Part shown: piece by piece, positions 18,589 to 26,038 of the stretch
How positions within the stretch are numbered: position 1 is the first letter of the stretch
Layout: each line of letters starts with the position of its first letter
Assembly (NCBI RefSeq): GCF_000156335.1
Contig: NZ_DS999213.1
Location: 2,171,549-2,235,548, forward strand
DNA from: Roseobacter sp. GAI101
GTDB taxonomy: Bacteria > Pseudomonadota > Alphaproteobacteria > Rhodobacterales > Rhodobacteraceae
Reading direction: 5' to 3'
Length of the DNA: 64,000 nt
Program-made: the position numbers and the translations under genes
The notes under the pieces: generated by a model
Told to the model about the DNA's origin: nothing
The model's input: only the letters and a program-made list of their open reading frames with translations
The model's database searches: none

Positions 18589-21303
18589 ATGTCAAAACTA
18601 TCAAGCGTGGCGATTCTGGGCGGCGGGCCTGCGGGGCTTTACACCGCGATCTTGTTGCGGCGCAAAATGCCCCACGTCCGCGTAAAGCTTTTCGAACAGA
18701 ACCCCCAAGGTGCCACCTTTGGCTTTGGCGTGGTATTCTCGGATCAGGCGCTGGCGTTTCTGAAGTCAGCGGACCCCGAGATTCACGACCTGCTGACGCC
18801 CCATATGGAACAGTGGCAAAACATGACCCTCCACCTGCCCACAGATCAGGTTGTGCTGGACGGGGTCGGGTTTTCCGCCGTTGGCCGGCTTGAGCTGATC
18901 GAGATCCTGCGCAAACATGCGCTGGCCTTGGGCGTCGAGATGTCGTTTGACCACCTGATCACCTCATTGGACGAGATTGATGCCGATCTTATTGTCGGGG
19001 CCGACGGGCTGAATTCACTGGTGCGCCGGACGTTCGAGGCTGATTTCGCCCCGCAAATCGACCATTTCACCAACCACTTTGCGTGGTTCGGCACCGACCG
19101 CCCCTTTGATACCCTGACACAAAGCTTTATCGAGACTGATCTTGGCCCGCTGAACGCGCACCACTACCGGTTTGCGCCGGATCGCAGCACGTTTATCATC
19201 GAATGCGAGGCCGAGACGTTCCAGAACTACGGCTTTGCCGACATGACCGAAGACGCCAGCGCCGCCCTGTGCCAGTCCCTGTTTGCGGATGTTCTGGGCG
19301 GGACCAAGTTGATCACGAACAAATCGCTTTGGCGGCAGTTCCCGCGGCTTTGGTGTGAAAACTGGGTCTCGGGGCGGCATGTCATCATTGGCGATGCAGC
19401 ACATACCGCGCATTTTTCCATCGGGTCCGGTACGCGCCTCGCGCTTGAGGATTGCATCGCGTTGGTCAACGCCCTGGCCACGGATGCCGACATTGATGCC
19501 GCCTTGGCCACGTTTCAGGCCGACCGTTTGCCGGTGGCGAAAAAGATGGTGCAGGCGGCAAACACCTCTGCCCTCTGGTACGACAATTTCGGCGACAAGA
19601 TGGCGCTTGCCCCGCTGGATTTCGCGTTTGACTACATCACCCGCTCCGGCCGTGTGGACATGGACCGGTTGCGCAAAATGGCCCCGGCATTCGCGGCCCG
19701 TTACGAGGGGCGGCCCGCCCAGATCACGGACCCGGTTGCCGACATGGTGCCCGGCGCGGTCGAGATCGGGTTTGACAAGACGCAGCACGCCAACTGCTCT
19801 GACATCCTGTGGCAAAACCTTGCACGCAACCCCGACAGCACCGCCATCATTACCCCCGATGGCCGGATCAGCTATGCCGCACTGATCACGGATGCCGCGC
19901 GTTGGGGCAATGCGTTCATCGCCGCCGGTTTGAAACGTGGCGAACGGATCGCATTCCTCCTGGATGATACCGCTGCCTATCCTGCTGCCTTCTTTGGGGC
20001 TGTGCGGGCAGGATTCGTGCCAGTGTTGCTGAACACGATGACCACGCCCGAGGTGTTGACCTTTTTCCTCAAAGACAGTGCTGCACGGTTTGCGATCTGC
20101 GACACGGCGCTGGCGGACAGGTTTGACGCGACCGTAATGACAGGCACCGATCTTGAGACTGTGATCGTCGTCGGAGGTGATGCAGCCGGTTTCATGACAG
20201 ACGCAGCTTTCCTTGAAAACCAACCCGACACGCTGGCCTGCGCGGATACCGGCCCCGATGATATGGCGTTCTGGATGTATTCTTCAGGCTCGACAGGCAT
20301 GCCAAAGGGCATCGTGCATCTGCATCACGACATGGCCTATACCCAAGCGTCATTTGGCGTTCAGATCTTGCAACTGCGCCCTGATGATGTCTGCTATTCC
20401 GTCCCCAAGATGTATTTCGCATACGGGTTCGGCAACTCCGCCACCTTCCCGTTTTCGGTCGGCGCTGCGGTCTTGCTGATGCCCGGACAGCCCCGCCCCG
20501 AGGCCGTGTTATCGGCGATCGAAACCTGCAAGCCCACGGTGCTGTTCGGCCTGCCGACCTTGTTCACCGCCGTCGCACGGCATGAAAATGCGGCGACGAC
20601 CGATCTGTCCTCTGTGCGTCAAAGCATGTCCGCCGCCGAAATTCTGTCAGAGGATGTCTATAAAACATGGGTCGATCTGGTGGGTCACGGCCCGACCGAG
20701 GGGCTGGGATCGACCGAATTACTTCATGTCTACCTGTCGAACACATTGCAGGATCACCGTCCGGGGGCCGCTGGGGCGCGGGTACCCGGCTATGAAATCC
20801 GGCTCGAAACCCCTGATGGCACCCCTGCACAGCCGGGCGAAGAGGGCGTGATGTATGTGCGCGGTACCTCGTCCGCGCCGATGTATTGGAACCGCCCCGA
20901 CAAGACCGCCGATACGATGCGCGGCGACTGGATCTATACCGGGGACCGCTTTGTCGAGCGTGACGGGTATTACTATTTCCAAGGCCGCGCCGATGATCTG
21001 ATCAAGGTGTCCGGACAATGGGTCTGGCCGCTGGAAGTCGAACGCTGCCTGAACGAACACCCCGATGTGCACGAATGCGCCGTGCTGGCGCATCAGCTTG
21101 ACGACCGCCGCATGACCCTGCGCGCCATCGTGCATCTGCGCGACGGCATTACGGCGGATGACACCCAAAGCGACGCATTGCGCGGCTTCGTCAAATCCCG
21201 GCTACAGCCGTATAAATACCCCCGCCTGATCGATTATGTCGCTGAATTGCCCAAGACCGGCACCGGCAAGATCGACCGCCAAGCGTTGCTGCACCGCCCC
21301 TGA
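18589..21303 (+). CDS. Fused flavin monooxygenase / aryl-CoA ligase
   Basis: 904 aa with two complete enzymes. Residues about 1-385 are an FAD aromatic hydroxylase: GGGPAG dinucleotide fold at 11-16 and GDAAHTAHFSIGSG near 267, closest in style to salicylyl-CoA 5-hydroxylase/anthraniloyl-CoA monooxygenase. Residues about 400-904 are an AMP-forming acyl-CoA ligase of the benzoate-CoA ligase type: YSSGSTGMPKG near 563 and C-terminal GTGKID near 890. The ATG at 18589 has a GGAGGAG site. It heads a run with gentisate-pathway genes, so the inferred job is hydroxybenzoate (salicylate, or 4-hydroxybenzoate with side-chain shift) to its CoA thioester to gentisyl-CoA. The two steps are encoded by separate genes in the salicylate (sdg) pathway of Streptomyces. 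Confidence 0.85.
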   Translation: MSKLSSVAILGGGPAGLYTAILLRRKMPHVRVKLFEQNPQGATFGFGVVFSDQALAFLKSADPEIHDLLTPHMEQWQNMTLHLPTDQVVLDGVGFSAVGRLELIEILRKHALALGVEMSFDHLITSLDEIDADLIVGADGLNSLVRRTFEADFAPQIDHFTNHFAWFGTDRPFDTLTQSFIETDLGPLNAHHYRFAPDRSTFIIECEAETFQNYGFADMTEDASAALCQSLFADVLGGTKLITNKSLWRQFPRLWCENWVSGRHVIIGDAAHTAHFSIGSGTRLALEDCIALVNALATDADIDAALATFQADRLPVAKKMVQAANTSALWYDNFGDKMALAPLDFAFDYITRSGRVDMDRLRKMAPAFAARYEGRPAQITDPVADMVPGAVEIGFDKTQHANCSDILWQNLARNPDSTAIITPDGRISYAALITDAARWGNAFIAAGLKRGERIAFLLDDTAAYPAAFFGAVRAGFVPVLLNTMTTPEVLTFFLKDSAARFAICDTALADRFDATVMTGTDLETVIVVGGDAAGFMTDAAFLENQPDTLACADTGPDDMAFWMYSSGSTGMPKGIVHLHHDMAYTQASFGVQILQLRPDDVCYSVPKMYFAYGFGNSATFPFSVGAAVLLMPGQPRPEAVLSAIETCKPTVLFGLPTLFTAVARHENAATTDLSSVRQSMSAAEILSEDVYKTWVDLVGHGPTEGLGSTELLHVYLSNTLQDHRPGAAGARVPGYEIRLETPDGTPAQPGEEGVMYVRGTSSAPMYWNRPDKTADTMRGDWIYTGDRFVERDGYYYFQGRADDLIKVSGQWVWPLEVERCLNEHPDVHECAVLAHQLDDRRMTLRAIVHLRDGITADDTQSDALRGFVKSRLQPYKYPRLIDYVAELPKTGTGKIDRQALLHRP

Positions 21304-21318
21304 ATGACCGGAGACCCC

Positions 21319-22014
21319 ATGAGCTTTATCTTTCCTCCTGCCCCCACCCCCAGCGTCGCCATCGCCGGATCGACCGACCGCATCCCAGTGCGCCGTATCT
21401 TTTGTGTGGGGCGCAACTATGCTGCCCACGCTATTGAAATGGGCAAAGACCCCGACCGGGACCCTCCGTTCTTTTTTACCAAACCCGCCGACGCGATGGT
21501 CGAGGATGGCCAGACGATCCCCTATCCGCCCGAAACCGAAAATTTCCACTACGAGGCGGAATTGATCGCCGTCATCAGCACGGGCGGGCGCAACATCGCG
21601 CAAGCGGACGCTTTGGATCACGTTTGGGGCTATGCTGTCGGCAATGATCTGACCCGCCGCGACCTTCAGCTTGAGGCACGCGAAAAGGGCCGACCCTGGG
21701 ACTGGGGCAAAGCCTTTGACCGCTCGGCGGTGATCGGGCCTGTCCATGCCGCAAGCGATGTGGGCCATCTGGCACAAGGGGCGATCAGGCTGACGGTGAA
21801 TGGCCAGCCCCGCCAAGACGCCGATCTGGCCGAACTGATCTGGTCGGTGCCCGAGGTCGTTTCGATCATCTCGCAGTCCATCGAACTGCGGCCTGGCGAT
21901 CTGATCATGACAGGTACCCCCGCTGGCGTCGGGCCGCTGCTGGAAGGCGATACATGTGTTGTCGAAATCGAAGGCCTGGGGCAGGTTACCACCCATATTG
22001 GCCCGCGCGCCTGA
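21319..22014 (+). CDS. Fumarylpyruvate hydrolase (fumarylacetoacetase family)
   Basis: 231-aa FAH-family hydrolase. Motifs: GRNYAAHAIEMG, FFTKPADA, the metal-binding YEAELIAVI, GNDLTRRDLQ and GDLIMTGTPAGVGP. In the gentisate route it cleaves fumarylpyruvate to fumarate and pyruvate. The ATG at 21319 has a GGAG site six bases upstream; a start at 21304, directly after the ligase stop, is possible. It lies between the fusion gene and gentisate dioxygenase, which supports the substrate. Confidence 0.88.
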   Translation: MSFIFPPAPTPSVAIAGSTDRIPVRRIFCVGRNYAAHAIEMGKDPDRDPPFFFTKPADAMVEDGQTIPYPPETENFHYEAELIAVISTGGRNIAQADALDHVWGYAVGNDLTRRDLQLEAREKGRPWDWGKAFDRSAVIGPVHAASDVGHLAQGAIRLTVNGQPRQDADLAELIWSVPEVVSIISQSIELRPGDLIMTGTPAGVGPLLEGDTCVVEIEGLGQVTTHIGPRA

Positions 22015-22035
22015 TCCGAAAAAGGGAGAGAGACC

Positions 22036-23136
22036 ATGACCAAAGAACCTGATCACGAGACGGTTGCCCACGGCATGCAACCCGAAGATACGCCTGCGCT
22101 TCGGGCGTTGTACAAGGGGTTCGAGGCGGAAAACCTGATCCCGCTTTGGAACCAGCTTGGCGATCTGATGCCGATGCACCCCAAGCCCAAGGCGGTGCCG
22201 CACATCTGGAAATGGTCGCGCATTCTACCGCTGGCCGAAGCGTCCGGTGAACTTGTCCCCGTGGGCCGTGGCGGCGAACGCCGCGCGCTTGGGCTGGCGA
22301 ACCCCGGCCTTGGCGGCAACGCCTATGTCAGCCCGACCCTGTGGGCCGCGATCCAGTATCTGGGGCCAAAGGAAACCGCGCCCGAACACCGCCATTCCCA
22401 GAATGCCTTTCGGTTCGTGGTCGAAGGTGAAGGCGTCTGGACGGTGGTAAACGGCGATCCCGTGCGCATGTCGCGCGGTGACCTGTTGCTGACGCCGGGG
22501 TGGAACTTTCACGGGCATCACAATGTCACGGACAAGCCAATGGCATGGATCGACGGGCTGGACATCCCCTTCAGCCAGCATAATGACGTCGGCTTTTTCG
22601 AATTCGGCACCGAACATGTCACCGATTATGCCACCCCCAACTTCAGCCAGGGCGAACGGCTCTGGGCCAACCCCGGCCTGCGCCCGCTCTCAAGGCTCGA
22701 GGATACCGTGAGCAGCCCGCTGGGGGCGTATCGCTGGGAACACACCGACCGCGCCTTGACTGAACAGCTGCTGCTGGAAGACGAAGGCATTCCCGCCACC
22801 GTCGAACAAGGCCACGCCGCGATCCGATATGTGAACCCCACGACGGGCGGCGATGTGATGCCGACGATCCGCTGCCAGTTCCACCGCTTGCGTGCCGGCG
22901 CATCCAGCAAGACCCGCCGCGAGGTGGGATCATCAGTGTTTCAAGTGTTCGAAGGCAAAGGTTCGGTTGTACTGGACGGCGTAGAACATGCGCTCGACAT
23001 CGGCGACATGTTCGTCGTGCCCTCGTGGATTTCATGGTCGCTGCAAGCCGAAACGCAATTCGATCTGTTCCGCTTTTCCGACGCGCCGATCATAGAACGG
23101 TTGAATTTCGGACGCACCATGGTGGTCGAGGAATGA
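22036..23136 (+). CDS. Gentisate 1,2-dioxygenase
   Basis: 366-aa bicupin iron dioxygenase that opens gentisate to maleylpyruvate. The first cupin carries EHRHSQNAFRF with the iron-binding His pair; a second cupin lies near residues 275-345. GGAG-rich ribosome-binding site upstream. The stop overlaps the ATG of the maleylpyruvate isomerase-like gene, so the ring-cleaving enzyme and the next enzyme are coupled. Confidence 0.93.
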   Translation: MTKEPDHETVAHGMQPEDTPALRALYKGFEAENLIPLWNQLGDLMPMHPKPKAVPHIWKWSRILPLAEASGELVPVGRGGERRALGLANPGLGGNAYVSPTLWAAIQYLGPKETAPEHRHSQNAFRFVVEGEGVWTVVNGDPVRMSRGDLLLTPGWNFHGHHNVTDKPMAWIDGLDIPFSQHNDVGFFEFGTEHVTDYATPNFSQGERLWANPGLRPLSRLEDTVSSPLGAYRWEHTDRALTEQLLLEDEGIPATVEQGHAAIRYVNPTTGGDVMPTIRCQFHRLRAGASSKTRREVGSSVFQVFEGKGSVVLDGVEHALDIGDMFVVPSWISWSLQAETQFDLFRFSDAPIIERLNFGRTMVVEE

Positions 23137-23666
23137 CAACCACAGACGCGGCCCTTGCAGCTTTTGTTGCGCGCCAAGGCAAGGGCGCGCGTTACGATGC
23201 GCAGGCGGCCCCGGCGGACGCACTGGCGATGGCCCGTAGGGGCACGGCCTATTTTGCCCGTCTTCTGAACGGGCTGGGCGATGCCGATCTTGACGCGCCA
23301 TCGGCTCGCGCGGGGTGGTCACGACGCGCGGTGATTGCGCAGACCGGATACCATGCCCGCCACCTTGGGCTTTTCATCGCCGCCGCGCAGACTGGTACCG
23401 GCCGGGACCGGCCGCTGGCCCCCTCCCCGGCGGAAATAGCCTTGGGTGAAACCCTCCCGCCGCGCGCCTTGCGGCACCTGATCGAACACGCCAGCGTGCA
23501 TCTGAACGTCGCATGGCGCGACATGACGGATGGGGATTGGGGGTTGACCTGCAACGGCATCGCCCTGCGCGATACGCCGGTGCTGCGTGCGCGGGTGCTT
23601 TGGCAGAACGCGCTGGACCTGAATGCCGGAGGACGCGTCAAAGACGTGCCCGACGACCTGCTTTAG
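23133..23666 (+). CDS. Maleylpyruvate isomerase-like protein (DinB/MDMPI fold)
   Basis: 177 aa. The N-terminal helical bundle has the MDMPI/DinB pattern with spaced His residues (near GYHARHLG and IEHASVHLN) that could bind a metal. In actinobacteria this fold gives mycothiol-dependent maleylpyruvate isomerase; Proteobacteria more often use a glutathione-dependent zeta-GST. Overlap with gentisate dioxygenase (ATGA) argues strongly that this is the isomerase converting maleylpyruvate to fumarylpyruvate. The thiol cofactor is uncertain. Confidence 0.8.
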   Translation: MTTTDAALAAFVARQGKGARYDAQAAPADALAMARRGTAYFARLLNGLGDADLDAPSARAGWSRRAVIAQTGYHARHLGLFIAAAQTGTGRDRPLAPSPAEIALGETLPPRALRHLIEHASVHLNVAWRDMTDGDWGLTCNGIALRDTPVLRARVLWQNALDLNAGGRVKDVPDDLL

Positions 23667-23668
23667 AA

Positions 23669-23705
23669 AACGGCGGCGCGGGGTAAACCCTACGCCGCCG
23701 CCGTT
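23669..23705. terminator. Terminator between convergent gentisate and selenoprotein genes
   Basis: A 10-bp GC-rich stem (AACGGCGGCG with CGCCGCCGTT) and a 17-nt loop lie directly after the isomerase stop and reach the stop of the facing gene. The arm ends in AA/TT on both sides, so it can act in both directions. Confidence 0.65.
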
Positions 23706-24225
23706 ATTCATCGCTCAAGGCCGCCATGATCTGATCATAAGCCTCACGCGCTTTGACGCGCATTTCGTCGTCGGTGGCATCCTGAATAGGATGCGGCACC
23801 AACACGTATCTTGCGCCTTCCATGCCTAGTGCCTTGCGCTGCGTTTCGGCGGCTTGGCCAAATGCGCTCGAGGCGACGGAAACGGACGGGATCCCCTGGA
23901 TTTCAAACCAGACTGTATCGTGCATACTGCACGTGGTACATGATCCTCAATCCGCCAATGCCTCTATCATGAAATCGCATTCATCGCGGATTTGATGGCG
24001 CAATGCGTCGGGGCACGGCTTGGCGAAAGTCGGCTTGGTATAGCGGCGGATTTCAACGGCGGGCGCGCCTTCGGCTATCAAGCGGTCCAGTTCGTCCAGC
24101 AGGATATTGCCGCGCGGTTTGCTGATGTTCAGCAGCCCTACGACACCCTGGACCGATCCGGATCGTTCGGTAATCTGACGCACGACCGGGACGCGTTCAT
24201 CCGTCGGGTCGAGAATTATTGTCAT
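23704..24225 (-). CDS. UGSC-family selenoprotein (in-frame UGA = Sec93)
   Basis: One 173-aa reading frame interrupted by a single TGA at 23949-23947. Before it the frame ends ECDFMIEALAD; after it, in the same frame, come GSCTTCSMHDTVWFE and then VLVPHPI. Read through, the site is D-U-G-S-C-T-T-C, the name-giving motif of the UGSC family, known from marine metagenomes as a selenoprotein family. The second half has no ribosome-binding site before its first ATG, so separate translation is unlikely. AGGAGG precedes the ATG at 24225. The gene is 24 bp behind the thioredoxin-fused gene and downstream of selA, selB and selC. The Sec-x2-Cys spacing suggests redox chemistry; the reaction is unknown. 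Confidence 0.9.
23914..23940 (-). promoter_or_regulatory. Candidate bacterial SECIS element
   Basis: In the mRNA, 6 nt after the UGA, TGTA pairs with TACA as a lower stem. After a small internal loop, CGTGC pairs with GCACG around the apical loop AGTAT. The loop has G at its second place and starts about 18 nt after the UGA. Both fit the general bacterial SECIS model: a short upper stem, a G among the first two loop bases, and a set distance from UGA. Confidence 0.65.
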
Positions 24226-24249
24226 TCATGTCCTCCTCTGTAGGTGATG

Positions 24250-25839
24250 CTAGCCCAGATCGATCTTTCTGGAAACGGAAATTGATCCGACCGCCCCCGT
24301 GGCCCAGCCATGGAAGGCCGACGAAAACTTGCCGGCCTCGCCGCCGGCGACAACGATATGGATGTATTCCTTGCCTGCGAATTTCGGGGCAAGCTGCGCC
24401 AGCTTTTCCGGGCCCATCTTTTCGGCATCAGCCTGCGGTATGCCTGCACCGGAATGATCATCCTGGACCATTTCACTTAAGGGGCGCGACGTGACCTCTT
24501 GGATCCGGTCGCGCAGGCGGTCTTTGGAGTATTCGCCATCCACGGTCAGCGTATTGATATGTTCAGGGCACACGACCAGCAGCGCATCGACGGGCAAGTT
24601 GTGTAACTTGGGCATGAAGACCCCCTCTAGCCCCTGCCCCAATGACCCGGCAATCTGGTCGGGCTTGCGCGAGGTCTGGTCGACGATATGCACCGGGCCG
24701 CCGGTCATGGCAAAGACGGTCACGACGGACTCCTCCGCCTTGAATCCGCGTTCAACATGCAGCGGCTCCCACGGCGACACGGCCTCGTTTTCGGCAAAGC
24801 ACATGGTGTATTTCATAGGGTTACCCAACACCGACCGTTCAACGCCCCCCGTCGTGGCCCCGCCAACATTGCGGATCACCAGACGCAGCGCGCGACCGAT
24901 GGTGGCGTTGGCACGGTTGCCCGCGCCCATTGCGCCAAGGCCCGCATTCATCCCGATTTTCTCTATCACGGGGCCGTTCACGATCATGACCGTCGCGGCC
25001 CCCATCGTCGTGGCAGTCACCCCGTGAATGTTGAATTCATCCGTACAAACCGCCTCGACCGCAGCGATGACTACGGGCAGATATTCCGGCTTGCAGCCCG
25101 CCATCACCGCATTGATCGCGATCTTTTCAACGGTACCGACCCCCATGTTCGGCGGCACGGTCGCGATCACCTCTTGCGGATCGCGGTGGGTCCCCGCGAG
25201 CATCCGCATCACCCGTTCGGGCGTCGGCGGCACCAGCGGCAACCCGTCCGAGAACCCCTGATCGAACATGAACTCTGCCACGTCGTCACCGCTGGCAACC
25301 TCAACCTTGCGGGCGCGCAGAACGCTGCCGTCCGCTTCGGCGCGCAGCTTGTCGTAGATTTCGGGATCAAAGTGTTTTGACCCGCAACCCGGCCGCCATG
25401 CGGGCAGGCTGTCCCAGTCGATCTGGGCATTGGGTTGGCGCGTCTCGGTCGCAATCTGATCGGATAGCGCTTGCCAGTCGTCGCGCACGAAACCCTCGAA
25501 TTTGGTGACGACCTTGCCGTCAGCATCAATCCAGAACACGGCAGGTACGATTTCGATGTCCCAATCAAAGGACGCCTTGCATCCCGCATCGGCCAGAACC
25601 GGCATACTCAGAACATGGCGTTGGGCAAAATCCGCGTTTTTGTCGCCGGACTGGCCCAGAACAATCATGTCGATGCCGCTGCCGTAGGCCTTGAACAGCC
25701 CCTCAAGAACAGGGCCCGCGATGTTGCAGGTCTCGCAATCTTCTTTCACGAAACAAACCAAAGCGGGGCCAGTGCCATCAAAGGCATGTGCCGTCCCGTC
25801 CAGATTATCCAGTGTGAAAGAACGCGCCTCGTCGATCAT
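24250..25839 (-). CDS. Thioredoxin-like domain fused to large conserved domain of unknown function
   Basis: 529 aa. Residues about 1-130 look like a thioredoxin/peroxiredoxin-type fold with a CETC pair at Cys35-Cys38. From about 175 to the end is a large domain I cannot name, rich in Gly and small residues (for example GFSDGLPLVPPTPERV, NMGVGTVEKIAINAV and GAMGAGNRAN). It has no signal peptide, so it is cytosolic. I chose the ATG at 25839, preceded by GGGAGGG. It sits between selC and the UGSC selenoprotein on one strand, and the selenoprotein starts 24 bp after it, so the two probably work together in a thiol/selenol redox reaction. That partnership is inference. Confidence 0.7.
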   Translation of the reverse strand: MIDEARSFTLDNLDGTAHAFDGTGPALVCFVKEDCETCNIAGPVLEGLFKAYGSGIDMIVLGQSGDKNADFAQRHVLSMPVLADAGCKASFDWDIEIVPAVFWIDADGKVVTKFEGFVRDDWQALSDQIATETRQPNAQIDWDSLPAWRPGCGSKHFDPEIYDKLRAEADGSVLRARKVEVASGDDVAEFMFDQGFSDGLPLVPPTPERVMRMLAGTHRDPQEVIATVPPNMGVGTVEKIAINAVMAGCKPEYLPVVIAAVEAVCTDEFNIHGVTATTMGAATVMIVNGPVIEKIGMNAGLGAMGAGNRANATIGRALRLVIRNVGGATTGGVERSVLGNPMKYTMCFAENEAVSPWEPLHVERGFKAEESVVTVFAMTGGPVHIVDQTSRKPDQIAGSLGQGLEGVFMPKLHNLPVDALLVVCPEHINTLTVDGEYSKDRLRDRIQEVTSRPLSEMVQDDHSGAGIPQADAEKMGPEKLAQLAPKFAGKEYIHIVVAGGEAGKFSSAFHGWATGAVGSISVSRKIDLG

Positions 25840-25855
25840 GTTCCACCCTCCCAAA

Positions 25856-25869
25856 TATGCATTTGCATA
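25856..25869. promoter_or_regulatory. Inverted repeat upstream of the thioredoxin-fused gene
   Basis: TATGCA-TT-TGCATA lies 17 bp before the ATG of the thioredoxin-fused gene, between it and selC. It is a compact symmetric site of the kind bound by dimeric regulators and could switch the two-gene selenoprotein unit independently of selAB. No regulator gene lies beside it. Confidence 0.4.
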
Positions 25870-25902
25870 GTGCAGGTGAACGCGGCGCAATGTCCAGCCG
25901 CT

Positions 25903-25997
25903 TGGCGGAGGTGGATGGGAATCGAACCCACCACACGCCTTTTCGGCGCGTCCATGGTTTTGAAGACCAGGGAAGCCACCAGACTCCAGTCACCTCC
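25903..25997 (-). tRNA. selC: tRNA-Sec (anticodon UCA)
   Basis: Reading the minus strand from 25997, a 95-nt tRNA begins GGAGGTGA and ends with an encoded CCA at 25903. The acceptor strand GGAGGTG pairs with CACCTCC. The anticodon loop is CTTCAAA with TCA at 25963-25961, which reads UGA. The variable arm is long (ACGCGCC paired with GGCGTGT), as in class II tRNA-Sec, and the T-loop is TTCGATT. The eighth acceptor pair looks like A-C. Length equals that of E. coli selC. It follows selB by 41 bp. Confidence 0.95.
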
Positions 25998-26038
25998 GAA
26001 CCGGGCCAAACTAGCGTGGGGCGGGCCGGGGTAAAGAC

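Noticed and set aside
19015-20223. 402-codon minus-strand frame inside the fusion gene
   Set aside because: Antisense to the monooxygenase-ligase, where both sense domains have intact motifs.
23704-23925. Separate 73-codon gene starting at 23925
   Set aside because: No ribosome-binding site, starts in the middle of a conserved motif, and is in frame with the upstream half across a UGA. It is the C-terminal part of the selenoprotein.
23947-24225. Truncated pseudogene ending at the TGA
   Set aside because: The downstream sequence stays conserved and in frame, a SECIS-like hairpin follows, and the Sec machinery is adjacent. Decay would not keep all three.
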